From Streptomyces sp. CoH27 (GTDB taxonomy: Bacteria; Actinomycetota; Actinomycetes; Streptomycetales; Streptomycetaceae): a stretch of 58,020 nucleotides of DNA. The number at the start of each line of letters is the position of its first letter. Position 1 is the stretch's first letter. Of the stretch, positions 41,812 to 50,057 are shown one piece after another. The notes under the pieces were generated by a model that was given only the letters and a program-made list of their open reading frames with translations, did no database searches and was not told where the DNA came from. The stretch spans positions 63,729-121,748 of the forward strand of contig NZ_JAIQYY010000021.1 in the NCBI RefSeq assembly GCF_020181035.1, read 5' to 3'. Made by a program: the position numbers and the translations under genes.

Positions 41812-42306
41812 ATGCGTGCTGCCGCTCGTCACCGCCGCCCCCGGGCCAACCGCCTCGCCCGCACCCTCGCCGTCGTCGGCACCGGTGCCGCCGTCCTCGC
41901 CCTGCCGCTCATCGGCGCCACCAGCGCCTCCGCCGCCCCGGCGAAAAAGGCCACCAAGGTGTCCTCCACCACCCGTGCCGGGTACCCGAACAACCTCAAC
42001 GGCTGGATCCGCGAGTCGCTCGCGATCATGGCCCAGAAGGGCATCCCGGGCTCCTACCACGGCATCTACCGCAACATCATCCGGGAGTCCTCGGGCAACC
42101 CGTGGGCCATCAACAACTGGGACTCCAACGCGGCCCGGGGCATCCCGTCCAAGGGCCTGCTCCAGGTCATCGACCCGACCTTCAACGCGTACCACGTGGC
42201 CGGCACCTCGTTCAACATCTACGACCCGGTCGCCAACATCACCGCGGCCTGCAAGTACGCCGCCGCGCGCTACGGCTCGATCGACAACGTCCACAGCGCG
42301 TACTGA
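41812..42306 (+). CDS. Secreted SLT-domain lytic transglycosylase-like cell-wall hydrolase
   Basis: A 164-residue exported protein. The signal peptide covers residues 1-41 (MRAAARHRRPRANRLARTLA..., SASAAPA). The mature part is a small lysozyme-like domain with the catalytic Glu in RESSGNPWAINNWDSNAARG (E92) and KGLLQVIDPTFNAYHVAG. It would cleave peptidoglycan glycan strands. GGAGAGGA lies eight bases before the ATG. The long leader carries a c-di-AMP riboswitch, so it should respond to that signal as other germination/resuscitation hydrolases do. Confidence 0.9.
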   Translation: MRAAARHRRPRANRLARTLAVVGTGAAVLALPLIGATSASAAPAKKATKVSSTTRAGYPNNLNGWIRESLAIMAQKGIPGSYHGIYRNIIRESSGNPWAINNWDSNAARGIPSKGLLQVIDPTFNAYHVAGTSFNIYDPVANITAACKYAAARYGSIDNVHSAY

Positions 42307-42391
42307 CAGCCGCACGGCGGTCGCTCTGACAGCGGCACCGCGGTCGCCCCGACGACAGCCCGGCAGTCGCCCTGACAGCGGCCGGGCGGTC
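42305..42391. repeat. Four tandem mini-hairpins with compensating changes
   Basis: Units at 42305-42322, 42328-42345, 42354-42368 and 42374-42391 all begin GACAGC and end GTC, and each can fold back. Unit 1 has GCCG/CGGC and unit 2 GCGG/CCGC, so the changed bases still pair. They fill the gap between two convergent genes and may act as a bidirectional terminator. Confidence 0.6.
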
Positions 42392-42417
42392 ATCGGACCG
42401 TCGGAGTCGCGCGGCCG

Positions 42418-43230
42418 TCAGCCGGCCGGGAAGAGTCGTTCGAGGACCACGGCGATGCCGTCGTCCTCGTTCGACGAGGTGATCTCGTCGGCCACCGCCT
42501 TGAGTTCCGGGTGCGCATCGGCCATCGCCACCCCGCGCCCGGCCCACTCGAACATCGGGATGTCATTGGGCATGTCCCCGAACGCCAGCGCCCGTTCCGG
42601 CGCGATCCCCAGCCGGTCGGCGGCCAGCGCCAGCCCGGTCGCTTTGGTCACCCCGCACGGCTGGAGCTCCACGGTCCCCGGCCCCGACATGGTGACCGTC
42701 GCCAGCGAACCCACCACCGCGCGCGCCACGGCCGCCAACTCGTCGTCGGACAGGGCCGCATGGCGCAGCAGCACCTTGCTGATGGGCCTGCGCCACAGGT
42801 CGTCACGCCGGCCGACCCGCACTGCGGGCAGGGTCGGGTGCGGCATACGGTACCCGGGCTCGATCAGTGTGAGCCCGTCGACACCGTCCTGGTCGACAGC
42901 GGCGAAGACCTCCCCCACCTCCGCCTCGATCTTGCCGAGCGCCTCCTCCGCCAGTTCCCGGTCCAGCCGCACCGACCACAGCAGCCGGCCCGCCGCCGCG
43001 TCGTAGACTTGCGCGCCCTGCCCGCACACCGCGAGCCCCGTACAACCGAGGTGCGCGAGCAGCGGCCGTACCCGCGGGGCCGGACGGCCCGTCACCACCA
43101 GGTGGCGCGCACCGGCGCGCACCACCCGCGCGAGCGCGGCGAGCGACCGGCCGGAGACCGTGTCGTCGCCGCGCAGCAGCGTTCCGTCCAGGTCAGTGGC
43201 GATCAGTGCATATGCGGGGGAGGCTGCCAT
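42418..43230 (-). CDS. HAD superfamily hydrolase, Cof type
   Basis: A 270-residue phosphatase-like protein. Motif I is ATDLDGTLL (D13 nucleophile, D15 acid/base), motif II VTGRPAPRV, motif III lysine in VTKATGLALAADRLGI, and motif IV AFGDMPNDIPMFEWAG. The IIB cap lies between residues ~85 and 185. It probably dephosphorylates a sugar phosphate or cofactor such as FMN; the substrate cannot be told. It is preceded on the same strand by the flavin oxidoreductase gene. Confidence 0.93.
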   Translation of the reverse strand: MAASPAYALIATDLDGTLLRGDDTVSGRSLAALARVVRAGARHLVVTGRPAPRVRPLLAHLGCTGLAVCGQGAQVYDAAAGRLLWSVRLDRELAEEALGKIEAEVGEVFAAVDQDGVDGLTLIEPGYRMPHPTLPAVRVGRRDDLWRRPISKVLLRHAALSDDELAAVARAVVGSLATVTMSGPGTVELQPCGVTKATGLALAADRLGIAPERALAFGDMPNDIPMFEWAGRGVAMADAHPELKAVADEITSSNEDDGIAVVLERLFPAG

Positions 43231-43353
43231 GATCAGAGAATACGGATGCGACGCCGGTCCGACTCATCTTGTCGTGCTGCGTACTTACGTGCTCATCACC
43301 CCCAAGTGGTGTGTGTCGTCCTCCTGTTCGCGGTGCGGTGGCCGGCGCGAGCG

Positions 43354-44556
43354 TCAGCCGTGGGCCGCGGCAAGGTGTCGCGCCAGACGCGGGGAGGCGA
43401 ACTCCGTGCCGCAGACGAACCGCATCACCGGGCCGTACGACGACGACGCCGGCAGGCCCGTGAAGTACAGGCCGGGCACGGAGGAGACGCAACCGGGGCC
43501 CAGTTTCGGCGTGCCGCGGCTCACCGCGAGCCGGGTGCGCAGTCCGTGGCCGAGGAAGTCCATCGCCGCGACGGCAACGCGGTACCCGGTGGCCGCGATG
43601 ACGTGGTCGGCGGTGAGCCGCTCGGTACGGCCGCCATGGGTGCGGACGGTGAGGACCGGGCTGCCGTCCGGCGCCTCGGCGCGCACGATCCGCTCGACCT
43701 CCTGCACCTGTACGGCGCTCTCGAAGCGCTCACGCAGCCACCAGGCGCCGAGCGGTCCGAGGACCCGGCGGACCAGGAAGTGGCGGGTGGGCTCGGGCAG
43801 GTAGCGGTAGGGGTGCGGGTAGTAGCTGAGCGCCCACAGCGACCAGGCGCGGCCGAAGGGGGACTCGGGGCGCAACCGCGGCTGCTCCCACGGCGGGGCG
43901 CCGAAGGCGACCCGGCCGCGGCCGCGCGCGACCACGCGCACGCGTGCCCCCGCCTCGGCGGCGAGCGCCGCCGTCTCCAGCGCGGACTGACCGGCGCCGA
44001 CGACGATCAGCTCCTTGCCGGCGAACCGGCCGAGGTCGTGGTGCTGGGAGCTGTGCGAGACCGGGCCGGTCGCGGCGGGTCCGTCGGGCGCCGCACCCGC
44101 CAGCTCCAGCGGCAGGTGGGCGAGGCCGGACAGGCCGGTGGCGACGACGACCGCGCGCGCGGTGAACAGCTCTCCGGAGTCCAGCTTGAGTTCGAAGCCG
44201 CCGCGCGCGTCACGGTCGACGGAGACGACCCGTACCCGCTCCAGTCCGGGCAGCAGCTGCTGCTGGAACCACTCGCCGTAGGCGATGAACGTCTCCACCG
44301 GGATGATGTCCTCGTCGCTGACCAGGCGGCGGATCCCGGCCGCCGCGCAGAAGTCGGCGAGGGTGTGGCCGGGCTGCGGGCAGTCGAGGCTGGAGGCGGC
44401 GGGGGTCGATTTCAGGAGCATGCCCTCGGGCATGTGCGCGCGCCAGCTGACCATGGGGTCGCCGAAGACGCGGACGGGGATGCCGCGCGCGCGGAGATGG
44501 GCGGCGGTGGACAGGCCGTACGGCCCGGCGCCGATGACTGCAACCGGTCGAGTCAC
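43354..44556 (-). CDS. FAD/NAD(P)-binding monooxygenase-like oxidoreductase
   Basis: A 400-residue flavoprotein. The FAD loop is GAGPYGLSTAAHLRARG at the N-terminus, and a second dinucleotide site is VVGAGQSALETAALAAEAG near residue 190. ATGYRVAVAAMDFLG is the late ATG motif. The layout matches flavin-containing and N-hydroxylating monooxygenases. The GTG at 44556 is chosen because GGGGAGGG precedes it and the fold begins MTRPVAVIGAG. It follows the ATP-grasp gene on the same strand and may act in the same pathway. Confidence 0.88.
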   Translation of the reverse strand: MTRPVAVIGAGPYGLSTAAHLRARGIPVRVFGDPMVSWRAHMPEGMLLKSTPAASSLDCPQPGHTLADFCAAAGIRRLVSDEDIIPVETFIAYGEWFQQQLLPGLERVRVVSVDRDARGGFELKLDSGELFTARAVVVATGLSGLAHLPLELAGAAPDGPAATGPVSHSSQHHDLGRFAGKELIVVGAGQSALETAALAAEAGARVRVVARGRGRVAFGAPPWEQPRLRPESPFGRAWSLWALSYYPHPYRYLPEPTRHFLVRRVLGPLGAWWLRERFESAVQVQEVERIVRAEAPDGSPVLTVRTHGGRTERLTADHVIAATGYRVAVAAMDFLGHGLRTRLAVSRGTPKLGPGCVSSVPGLYFTGLPASSSYGPVMRFVCGTEFASPRLARHLAAAHG

Positions 44557-44600
44557 GAAGTCCCTCCCCAGGACACGGTGCGCCACGCGTGGTGGCCTTG

Positions 44601-44690
44601 CCTACTTCGTGGATGCCTACGTCGTGGACGCCTGCTTCGCGGGTCCCTGCTTCGCGGATGCCTGCGTCGTGGACGCCTACTTCGTGGAGG
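44601..44690. repeat. Six 15-base tandem repeats across the end of the ATP-grasp gene
   Basis: Six uninterrupted 15-base units with consensus CCTRCKTCGYGGRYS run from 44601 to 44690. The last unit contains the ATP-grasp stop codon (44677-44679). In the next minus-strand frame they encode a five-residue repeat (VHDAG, IREAG, TREAG, VHDVG, IHEVG). Confidence 0.9.
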
Positions 44691-45954
44691 TGCCGCTGCC
44701 GCGGCGGTTGGTGCGCCACAGCTGATGGAGGTGCTTCGCGCCCGGGCGCACGAAGCGGGCGAGCATCGTGAGGAACGGCAGCGGGTCGTCCCCCGCGAAC
44801 CAGGCTAGCTCCGTCCCGCTCGCCCTCGCCGGCGCGTGCGGCGTCGTATAGCCGCTGCGGCGGTAGGCGAGGAGGGCGGGCAGGTCGATGTTCTCCACGA
44901 TGTAGCGGTGGCCGGCGCGCTGTTCCCCCTCCGGTACGGCGCGGCCGGTGAGATCGAGATGCAGGGCGCGTACGACGTCCACCCCCGACTCGTTCTCGAA
45001 GAGCCGGAACTGGGCGCCCATGCGCGGGTTGAAGTCCAGGAGTTTGTACTGTCCGTCGCGCCGGTCGAAGCGCAGGTCGAGGTCGATGATGCCGCTGAAG
45101 CCGATCTGTTTGATGAAACGTGCGGCAAGGTCCGCGAGTTCCGGGTTGTCGACGACGTACGCGTTCGCCGTCATGCCGGCGTGCGGCGGCCACGAGCGGA
45201 CCTTCACACCGGTGAACAGCGCGCGCGGGGTGGAGTCCGGGCCGAAGCAGGCGTGCACGATCCAGTCCTCGGCCTCCTCCCGGGGCAGATACTCCTGGAG
45301 GATCACGCCCGGTTCCTCGCCCCAGTCACGGGCCAGGCTGAGCAGACCCTCGCGGGTGGCGATGCGCGTGGTGCCGTTCACCGCGGGCCGCCGGCGCCGT
45401 ACGAACGCCTCGCGGTTCTTGGCCACCACCGGGAAGCGGGCCGTGCCGGCGAAGGCGACGACGTCGTCGTACGACTCCGGGAACACGGCCGCCGGACTCG
45501 CGACGCCATGCTCGACGCACAGTTCGTGCAGCCCCTGTTTGCTCGCCAGCCGGCGCGGCAGCGCGGGGTCGACCCTCGGGAAGAGAAAAGATCCGGCCAG
45601 CTCGTCCTGGTGCTCGGCGATCAGGACGGCCGCCTCTTCGTCGGTCGGTATCAGGACGGTCGGGCGGCCTATCCGGCGCCCGACGCGCAGCAGGCCCTCG
45701 ACCAGGTGGCCCGGCTCCTCCGCACCGGTCGTCGGCCACACGAACGCCTTCTTCAGATAGCGCGAGGAGGCCGCCGGCGTGTACGGATCCTCGGTGATGG
45801 CGTACATGGGCACGCCGAGGCGGCCCAGACTGCGGATCGCGCCGACCCCGCCGTGATGCAGCGGATAGTCGCCGAACTTGACGATGAGTCCCGGCACGTC
45901 ACGGTCCGCCTGGAACGGCACACTGACGGCGTCTCCGGCCACGGGTCCCCCCAC
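44677..45954 (-). CDS. ATP-grasp protein (carboxylate-amine ligase-like)
   Basis: A 425-residue protein. An N-terminal pre-ATP-grasp domain is followed by the ATP-grasp core: FPVVAKNREAF near residue 175, GVILQEYLPREEAEDWIVHA near 218, and the metal-binding end FSGIIDLDLRFDRRDGQYKL then LDFNPRMGAQFRLF. Such enzymes join a carboxylate to an amine through an acyl phosphate. It starts at GTG 45954 (GGGGGA just before); a GTG five codons later is also possible. It precedes the flavin oxidoreductase gene and is divergent from fahA. Confidence 0.87.
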   Translation of the reverse strand: MGGPVAGDAVSVPFQADRDVPGLIVKFGDYPLHHGGVGAIRSLGRLGVPMYAITEDPYTPAASSRYLKKAFVWPTTGAEEPGHLVEGLLRVGRRIGRPTVLIPTDEEAAVLIAEHQDELAGSFLFPRVDPALPRRLASKQGLHELCVEHGVASPAAVFPESYDDVVAFAGTARFPVVAKNREAFVRRRRPAVNGTTRIATREGLLSLARDWGEEPGVILQEYLPREEAEDWIVHACFGPDSTPRALFTGVKVRSWPPHAGMTANAYVVDNPELADLAARFIKQIGFSGIIDLDLRFDRRDGQYKLLDFNPRMGAQFRLFENESGVDVVRALHLDLTGRAVPEGEQRAGHRYIVENIDLPALLAYRRSGYTTPHAPARASGTELAWFAGDDPLPFLTMLARFVRPGAKHLHQLWRTNRRGSGTSTK

Positions 45955-46165
45955 GTGTCCCCCCCAACGGAACGGATCCGGCCCGTCCGTGTCCCCAAAG
46001 GACGCTAAGCCGGAATTGCCCCCTCCGACAAGACCTTTCCGGACATTGCGAACCCTTTAGACCTCGTGCGAGCAACCATTCGAGCACACGCCGAGGCACC
46101 CCCTGGTCTCTGCCCAAGACATGCATCACGGCCGTAACGTGTGGCGCGATCACATGGAACGCATT

Positions 46166-46177
46166 GCCATGCATGGC
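46166..46177. promoter_or_regulatory. Palindrome upstream of fahA
   Basis: GCCATGCATGGC, a perfect 12-base palindrome, 25 bases before the fumarylacetoacetase start, in the divergent gap with the ATP-grasp gene. Its role as an operator is speculative. Confidence 0.35.
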
Positions 46178-46202
46178 CCGGATGAGAGTGAGGCAGCACC
46201 TC

Positions 46203-47420
46203 ATGCCCCCCTTCGACGTCCCCGAGGACGACCCCTTCGGCCCGCACAACCTTCCCTATGGCGTGTTCTCGCCCTCCGGCAGCAGGGAGCGGAGGGTCGG
46301 CGTCCGGCTCGGGGACCATGTCCTCGACGCGGGCGCCGCGGCCGCCGCCCTCGGCTCGTCGCACCAGTCGCTGCTGGCCCGCCCCGTCCTCAACCCCCTG
46401 CTGGCCGCTGGCCGCACGGTCTGGTCCGAGGTACGGCGCGCAATCACAGCCTGGGTCACGGATCCCGCGCACCGCGCGGCCGTGGAGCCGCTGTTCCACC
46501 CCCTGTCCGAGGTGACCCTGCACCTGCCCTTCGAGGTCGGGGACTACGTCGACTTCTACGCCTCGGAGAACCACGCGCGTAACGTCGGCCAGATCTTCCG
46601 CCCGGACGCCGCGGACTCCCTCACCCCCAACTGGAAGCATCTGCCGATCGGGTACCACGGCCGCTCCGGCACGGTCGTCGTCTCGGGCACGGACGTCGTA
46701 CGGCCGTCCGGGCAGCGCAAGGGCCCGGGCGACCCGGCACCCGTGTTCGGCCCGTCGATCCGGCTGGACATCGAGGCCGAGGTCGGCTTCGTCGTGGGCG
46801 TCCCCTCCGAGCTGGGCAGGCCCGTCGCACTCGGCGACTTCCGGGACCACGTCTTCGGCCTCTGTCTCCTGAACGACTGGTCCGCGCGGGACATCCAGGC
46901 CTGGGAGTACGTCCCCCTCGGGCCTTTCCTCGGCAAGTCCTTCGCGACCTCGGTGTCGGCGTGGGTCACCCCGCTGGAGGCGCTGGAGCACGCGCGCGTG
47001 GCCGCGCCGGAGCGCACACATCCCCTGCTGCCGTACCTCGACGACTCGGCGCCGGGCATCGAACCGGGCGGCTACGACCTGCGGATCTCCGTGGCGATCA
47101 ACGGCCAGGTGGTCTCCGAACCCCCCTTCTCGACCATGTACTGGACCGCCGCCCAGCAACTCGCCCACATGACGGTGAACGGCGCCTCGCTGCGCACCGG
47201 CGACCTCTACGGCTCGGGCACGGTGAGCGGCCCCGAGGAACGCCAACGCGGCTCCCTGCTGGAGCTGACCTGGAACGGCCGCGAACCCCTCGAACTCCCC
47301 GACGGCAAACGGGCCTTCCTGGAGGACGGCGACGTGGTGACCCTGTCCGCGTGGGCCCCCGGCCCGGACGGATGCCGGGTCGGGCTGGGCGAGGTGAGCG
47401 GACGGATCGTGACACGCTGA
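46203..47420 (+). CDS. fahA: Fumarylacetoacetase
   Basis: A 405-residue enzyme that splits fumarylacetoacetate to fumarate and acetoacetate, the last step of tyrosine breakdown. Visible hallmarks are DYVDFYASENHARNVGQIFR (catalytic His and metal ligands), KHLPIGYHGRSGTVVVSGTD, FGLCLLNDWSARDIQAWEYV and PLGPFLGKSFATSVSAWV. The ATG at 46203 is used; the frame is open a little further upstream. No other tyrosine-pathway gene is in the window. Confidence 0.95.
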   Translation: MPPFDVPEDDPFGPHNLPYGVFSPSGSRERRVGVRLGDHVLDAGAAAAALGSSHQSLLARPVLNPLLAAGRTVWSEVRRAITAWVTDPAHRAAVEPLFHPLSEVTLHLPFEVGDYVDFYASENHARNVGQIFRPDAADSLTPNWKHLPIGYHGRSGTVVVSGTDVVRPSGQRKGPGDPAPVFGPSIRLDIEAEVGFVVGVPSELGRPVALGDFRDHVFGLCLLNDWSARDIQAWEYVPLGPFLGKSFATSVSAWVTPLEALEHARVAAPERTHPLLPYLDDSAPGIEPGGYDLRISVAINGQVVSEPPFSTMYWTAAQQLAHMTVNGASLRTGDLYGSGTVSGPEERQRGSLLELTWNGREPLELPDGKRAFLEDGDVVTLSAWAPGPDGCRVGLGEVSGRIVTR

Positions 47421-47542
47421 CCCCCTCCCGGGTCTCCGGTCGCCCGCCACACTCGCCGGCCGGGGGCGGCCACGGGCACCCTGGCAGCCCCCTGACCGCC
47501 CCGCCCGGCCACGGCGACGGCCCGACGGCCTCGCCTGACGAC

Positions 47543-47637
47543 CCGGGCGGGCCGGCCGGGCGGGCCGGGCGGGCGGGCCGGGCGGGCCGGGCGGGCGGGC
47601 CAGGCGGGCCGGGCGGGGCGGGCGGGCCAGGCGGGCC
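47543..47637 (+). repeat. GGGCGGGCC tandem array in a 486-base gene-free gap
   Basis: About 95 bases are almost entirely built from GGGCGGGCC/GGGCGGGCA units, with about 20 G-runs of three. The gap 47421-47906 holds no convincing gene, apart from this array and the promoter of the M56 peptidase gene. Confidence 0.8.
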
Positions 47638-47779
47638 GACAACTCGCCCTGGCCTGGCACGGGCAGACCTGCCGGCAGTACGGCAGTTGGCCGCCGACCT
47701 GGGCCGCGCCGGAGCAGTTGCGGCCGCCATCGGCGTTCACGCGCGCGTGGCCGGTCGCGAAGCGGATCGTCCCCGACAC

Positions 47780-47809
47780 CTGACTCGTGCCCCCGGTTTT
47801 CGTCATACT
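47780..47809 (+). promoter_or_regulatory. Possible promoter of the M56 peptidase gene
   Basis: CTGACT, 18 bases, CATACT, with a start about 90 bases before the coding region. It is a weak match, and no BlaI-type operator was noticed. Confidence 0.3.
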
Positions 47810-47906
47810 GGCGGGGACACGCACCACACGCGACACGCATCCGCGTGACGCACCCTCGGCACCACCCGCCCCGCACACCTCTCCGACCAGGAACCGGAGC
47901 CCCGGC

Positions 47907-48845
47907 ATGACCGTCTGCCTGCTCCTGCTGAGCGTCGTCGCCCTGACGGCCGCCCTGCCGGCGCCGCGCGCGCTGACCCGCGCCGCCTGGCCCGAACGGG
48001 AACCCGTGGTCGCACTGTGGGTGTGGCAGTGCCTGGTAGCCACCGTCCTGCTGTGCTGCCTGGCCGCGCTGATCCTGGGCACTGCGGCTGTCTTCCACAC
48101 CGTCCGCGACCGCGTCTTCGCCCCGGCGCCGCCCTCGGTCACCGCCGCGTACGACCTCTCCGCCGCACCGGTGTGGGCCACCACCCTCACCCTGCTGCTG
48201 GCCTTCGGGGCCGCCTGGACGACGGCGATGCTGGCCCGGGAGCTCGTCGAGGCCCGCCGCAGGCGCGGCAGGGCCCGCGCACAACTGCGTGAGCGCGCTC
48301 CCGATCTGCCGGCCGGGCTGCCCGCGGCGCGCGGCCCGATGCTGGTGCTGGAGGACGAGTACCCGGACGCCTGGTGGATGCCGGGGCACCCGCCGCAGCT
48401 GGTCGTCACTACGGGTGCGCTACAGCGCCTCACCGGCCACCAGCTGGACGCCGTCCTCACCCACGAACGCGGACACGCCCGAGCCCACCACGACTGGCTC
48501 CTGCATCTGTCCACCGCGCTCGCCACAGGCTTCCCGCGCGTGCCGCTCTTCGCCCACTTCTGCGCCCAGACGCACCGGCTGGTCGAGCTGGCGGCCGACG
48601 ACACGGCGTCCCGTCGCTGCGGACACCTCACCACAGCCCTCGCGCTGATCGAGCTGAACCAGCACCGGGGCGTCCTCTCCTGCGACTCCAGCCGCCGCCT
48701 GCTGGGCGAGCGCGTGGACCGCCTCCTGGAGCCCCCGCCACGGCTGCTGCGCCGGCACCGGGCCCTGACGACGACGGTGGCCGCCTTGGTTCCGCTGCTG
48801 CCCCTGCTGATCACCTTCGCCCCGGGACTGACGGCACTGACCTGA
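47907..48845 (+). CDS. M56 family membrane metallopeptidase
   Basis: A 312-residue membrane protein. Membrane segments lie at about 1-18, 35-60 and 90-108, then comes the zinc motif in LDAVLTHERGHARAHHDW (HERGH, a HExxH form) and the distal Glu in RLVELAADDTASRR, and a final C-terminal hydrophobic segment. It belongs to the BlaR1/MecR1 protease family but has no penicillin-sensing domain. Such genes usually sit next to a BlaI repressor gene; none is adjacent here. Confidence 0.9.
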   Translation: MTVCLLLLSVVALTAALPAPRALTRAAWPEREPVVALWVWQCLVATVLLCCLAALILGTAAVFHTVRDRVFAPAPPSVTAAYDLSAAPVWATTLTLLLAFGAAWTTAMLARELVEARRRRGRARAQLRERAPDLPAGLPAARGPMLVLEDEYPDAWWMPGHPPQLVVTTGALQRLTGHQLDAVLTHERGHARAHHDWLLHLSTALATGFPRVPLFAHFCAQTHRLVELAADDTASRRCGHLTTALALIELNQHRGVLSCDSSRRLLGERVDRLLEPPPRLLRRHRALTTTVAALVPLLPLLITFAPGLTALT

Positions 48846-48977
48846 CGGGCCCCCAGGTGGCAGATCTTCCCGAACGAAAAGGAAAACCCGCAGCTCAGCG
48901 ACGTATCCGACGCCCCCTCACCTGGCGCAACACTTCGGCAACACGACTTTCCCTACCGCATCGGTATGGTTCCAGCC

Positions 48978-49769
48978 ATGCCTCCCGCCGATCGCCCCCG
49001 AGACCACGCCGGTCAGGGCGCCGCGACCACCGTCGCCGCCCACCGGACGCGTCGTCGGCTGCGCGCGGACCGGGCCCGGCAGCTCGCCGACCTCCTGCGC
49101 CGCCAGATCATCGGCGGCGCCTTCCAGGAAAGTCCCCTCCCGCACGAGTCGACCCTCGCCGCCGACTACCGCGCCTCCCGCAACACCGTCCGCCAGGCCC
49201 TGGACCTGCTCCGGGCCGAGGGCCTGGTGGAGCGACTGCCCGGCGTCGGCACCGTGGTCGTCGCCCGGAAGTACCCGCACGGGCTCGACCGTCTGATGGG
49301 CCTCGCGGAAACCCTCCGCGAACACGGCCGCGTCACCAACGAGGTCCGCACCATGGGCCCCGCCCCCGCCCCCGCCCCGGTCGCCGACCGCCTCGGCGTC
49401 CCGGCCGGCGCCGACGTCCTGTGCATCGAACGCCTGCGCCGCCTCAACGGCCTTCCCCTCTCACTCGACCTCACCTACATCCCGCTCGACCTCGGCACCG
49501 CCCTGCTCGGCGCCGACTTGGAGAACACCGATGTCTTCCGCCTCCTGGAAGCCATCACCGGCCAGCGCCTCGGCCACGCCGAGATCACCCTGGAGGCGGT
49601 GAACGCGGACGCCCACTCCGCCGCCGTCCTCCAGGCCCCGCGTGGCACCGCCGTACTGATGCTGGAACGCCTCACCCACCTCGCCGACGGCCGCCCCGTC
49701 GACCTGGAGTTCATCCGCTTCCGCGGCGACCGCATCACCATGAGCGGCCTGCTCCACCGGTCGCTGTAA
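48978..49769 (+). CDS. GntR family regulator (HutC/UTRA type)
   Basis: A 263-residue regulator. The winged helix-turn-helix is at about 28-95 (QLADLLRRQIIGGAF, LAADYRASRNTVRQALDLLR, EGLVERLPGVGTVVV), followed by a UTRA ligand domain (LCIERLRRLNGLPLSLDLTY, AVLMLERLTHLADGRPVDLE). The ATG at 48978 is used; an ATG four codons earlier is possible. It is first in the operon with the ferredoxin, importer and flavoprotein, and it probably senses their substrate. Confidence 0.92.
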   Translation: MPPADRPRDHAGQGAATTVAAHRTRRRLRADRARQLADLLRRQIIGGAFQESPLPHESTLAADYRASRNTVRQALDLLRAEGLVERLPGVGTVVVARKYPHGLDRLMGLAETLREHGRVTNEVRTMGPAPAPAPVADRLGVPAGADVLCIERLRRLNGLPLSLDLTYIPLDLGTALLGADLENTDVFRLLEAITGQRLGHAEITLEAVNADAHSAAVLQAPRGTAVLMLERLTHLADGRPVDLEFIRFRGDRITMSGLLHRSL

Positions 49770-49814
49770 CCGGCCGCCGCAACCGCCCCGCCCGCACGTT
49801 TCCTGGAGACAGCC

Positions 49815-50042
49815 ATGCCCTTGGCGCCCCAGCGGGCCGACGTGCCCGTGACCATCGACGAGTCGAAGTGCATCGACGGCTGCACCCTCTGCGTGGACAT
49901 GTGCCCGCTGGACTCCCTCGCCATCGACGACAGCACCGGCAAGGCGTACATGCACGTCGACGAGTGCTGGTACTGCGGTCCGTGCGCGGCCCGCTGCCCC
50001 ACCGGCGCCGTCACGGTCAACATGCCCTATCTGCTCCGGTGA
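49815..50042 (+). CDS. Two-cluster [4Fe-4S] ferredoxin, AprB-like
   Basis: A 75-residue ferredoxin. Cluster ligands are KCIDGCTLCVDMCP (C19-x3-C23-x2-C26-x3-C30, with one extra residue in the first loop) and CWYCGPCAARCP. In the family, adenylylsulfate reductase AprB and related small ferredoxins serve as electron partner of a flavoprotein like the one at the end of this operon. GGAG precedes the ATG, 45 bases after the GntR stop and 15 before the binding-protein gene. Confidence 0.92.
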   Translation: MPLAPQRADVPVTIDESKCIDGCTLCVDMCPLDSLAIDDSTGKAYMHVDECWYCGPCAARCPTGAVTVNMPYLLR

Positions 50043-50057
50043 GAGGCCCGAACTCCC

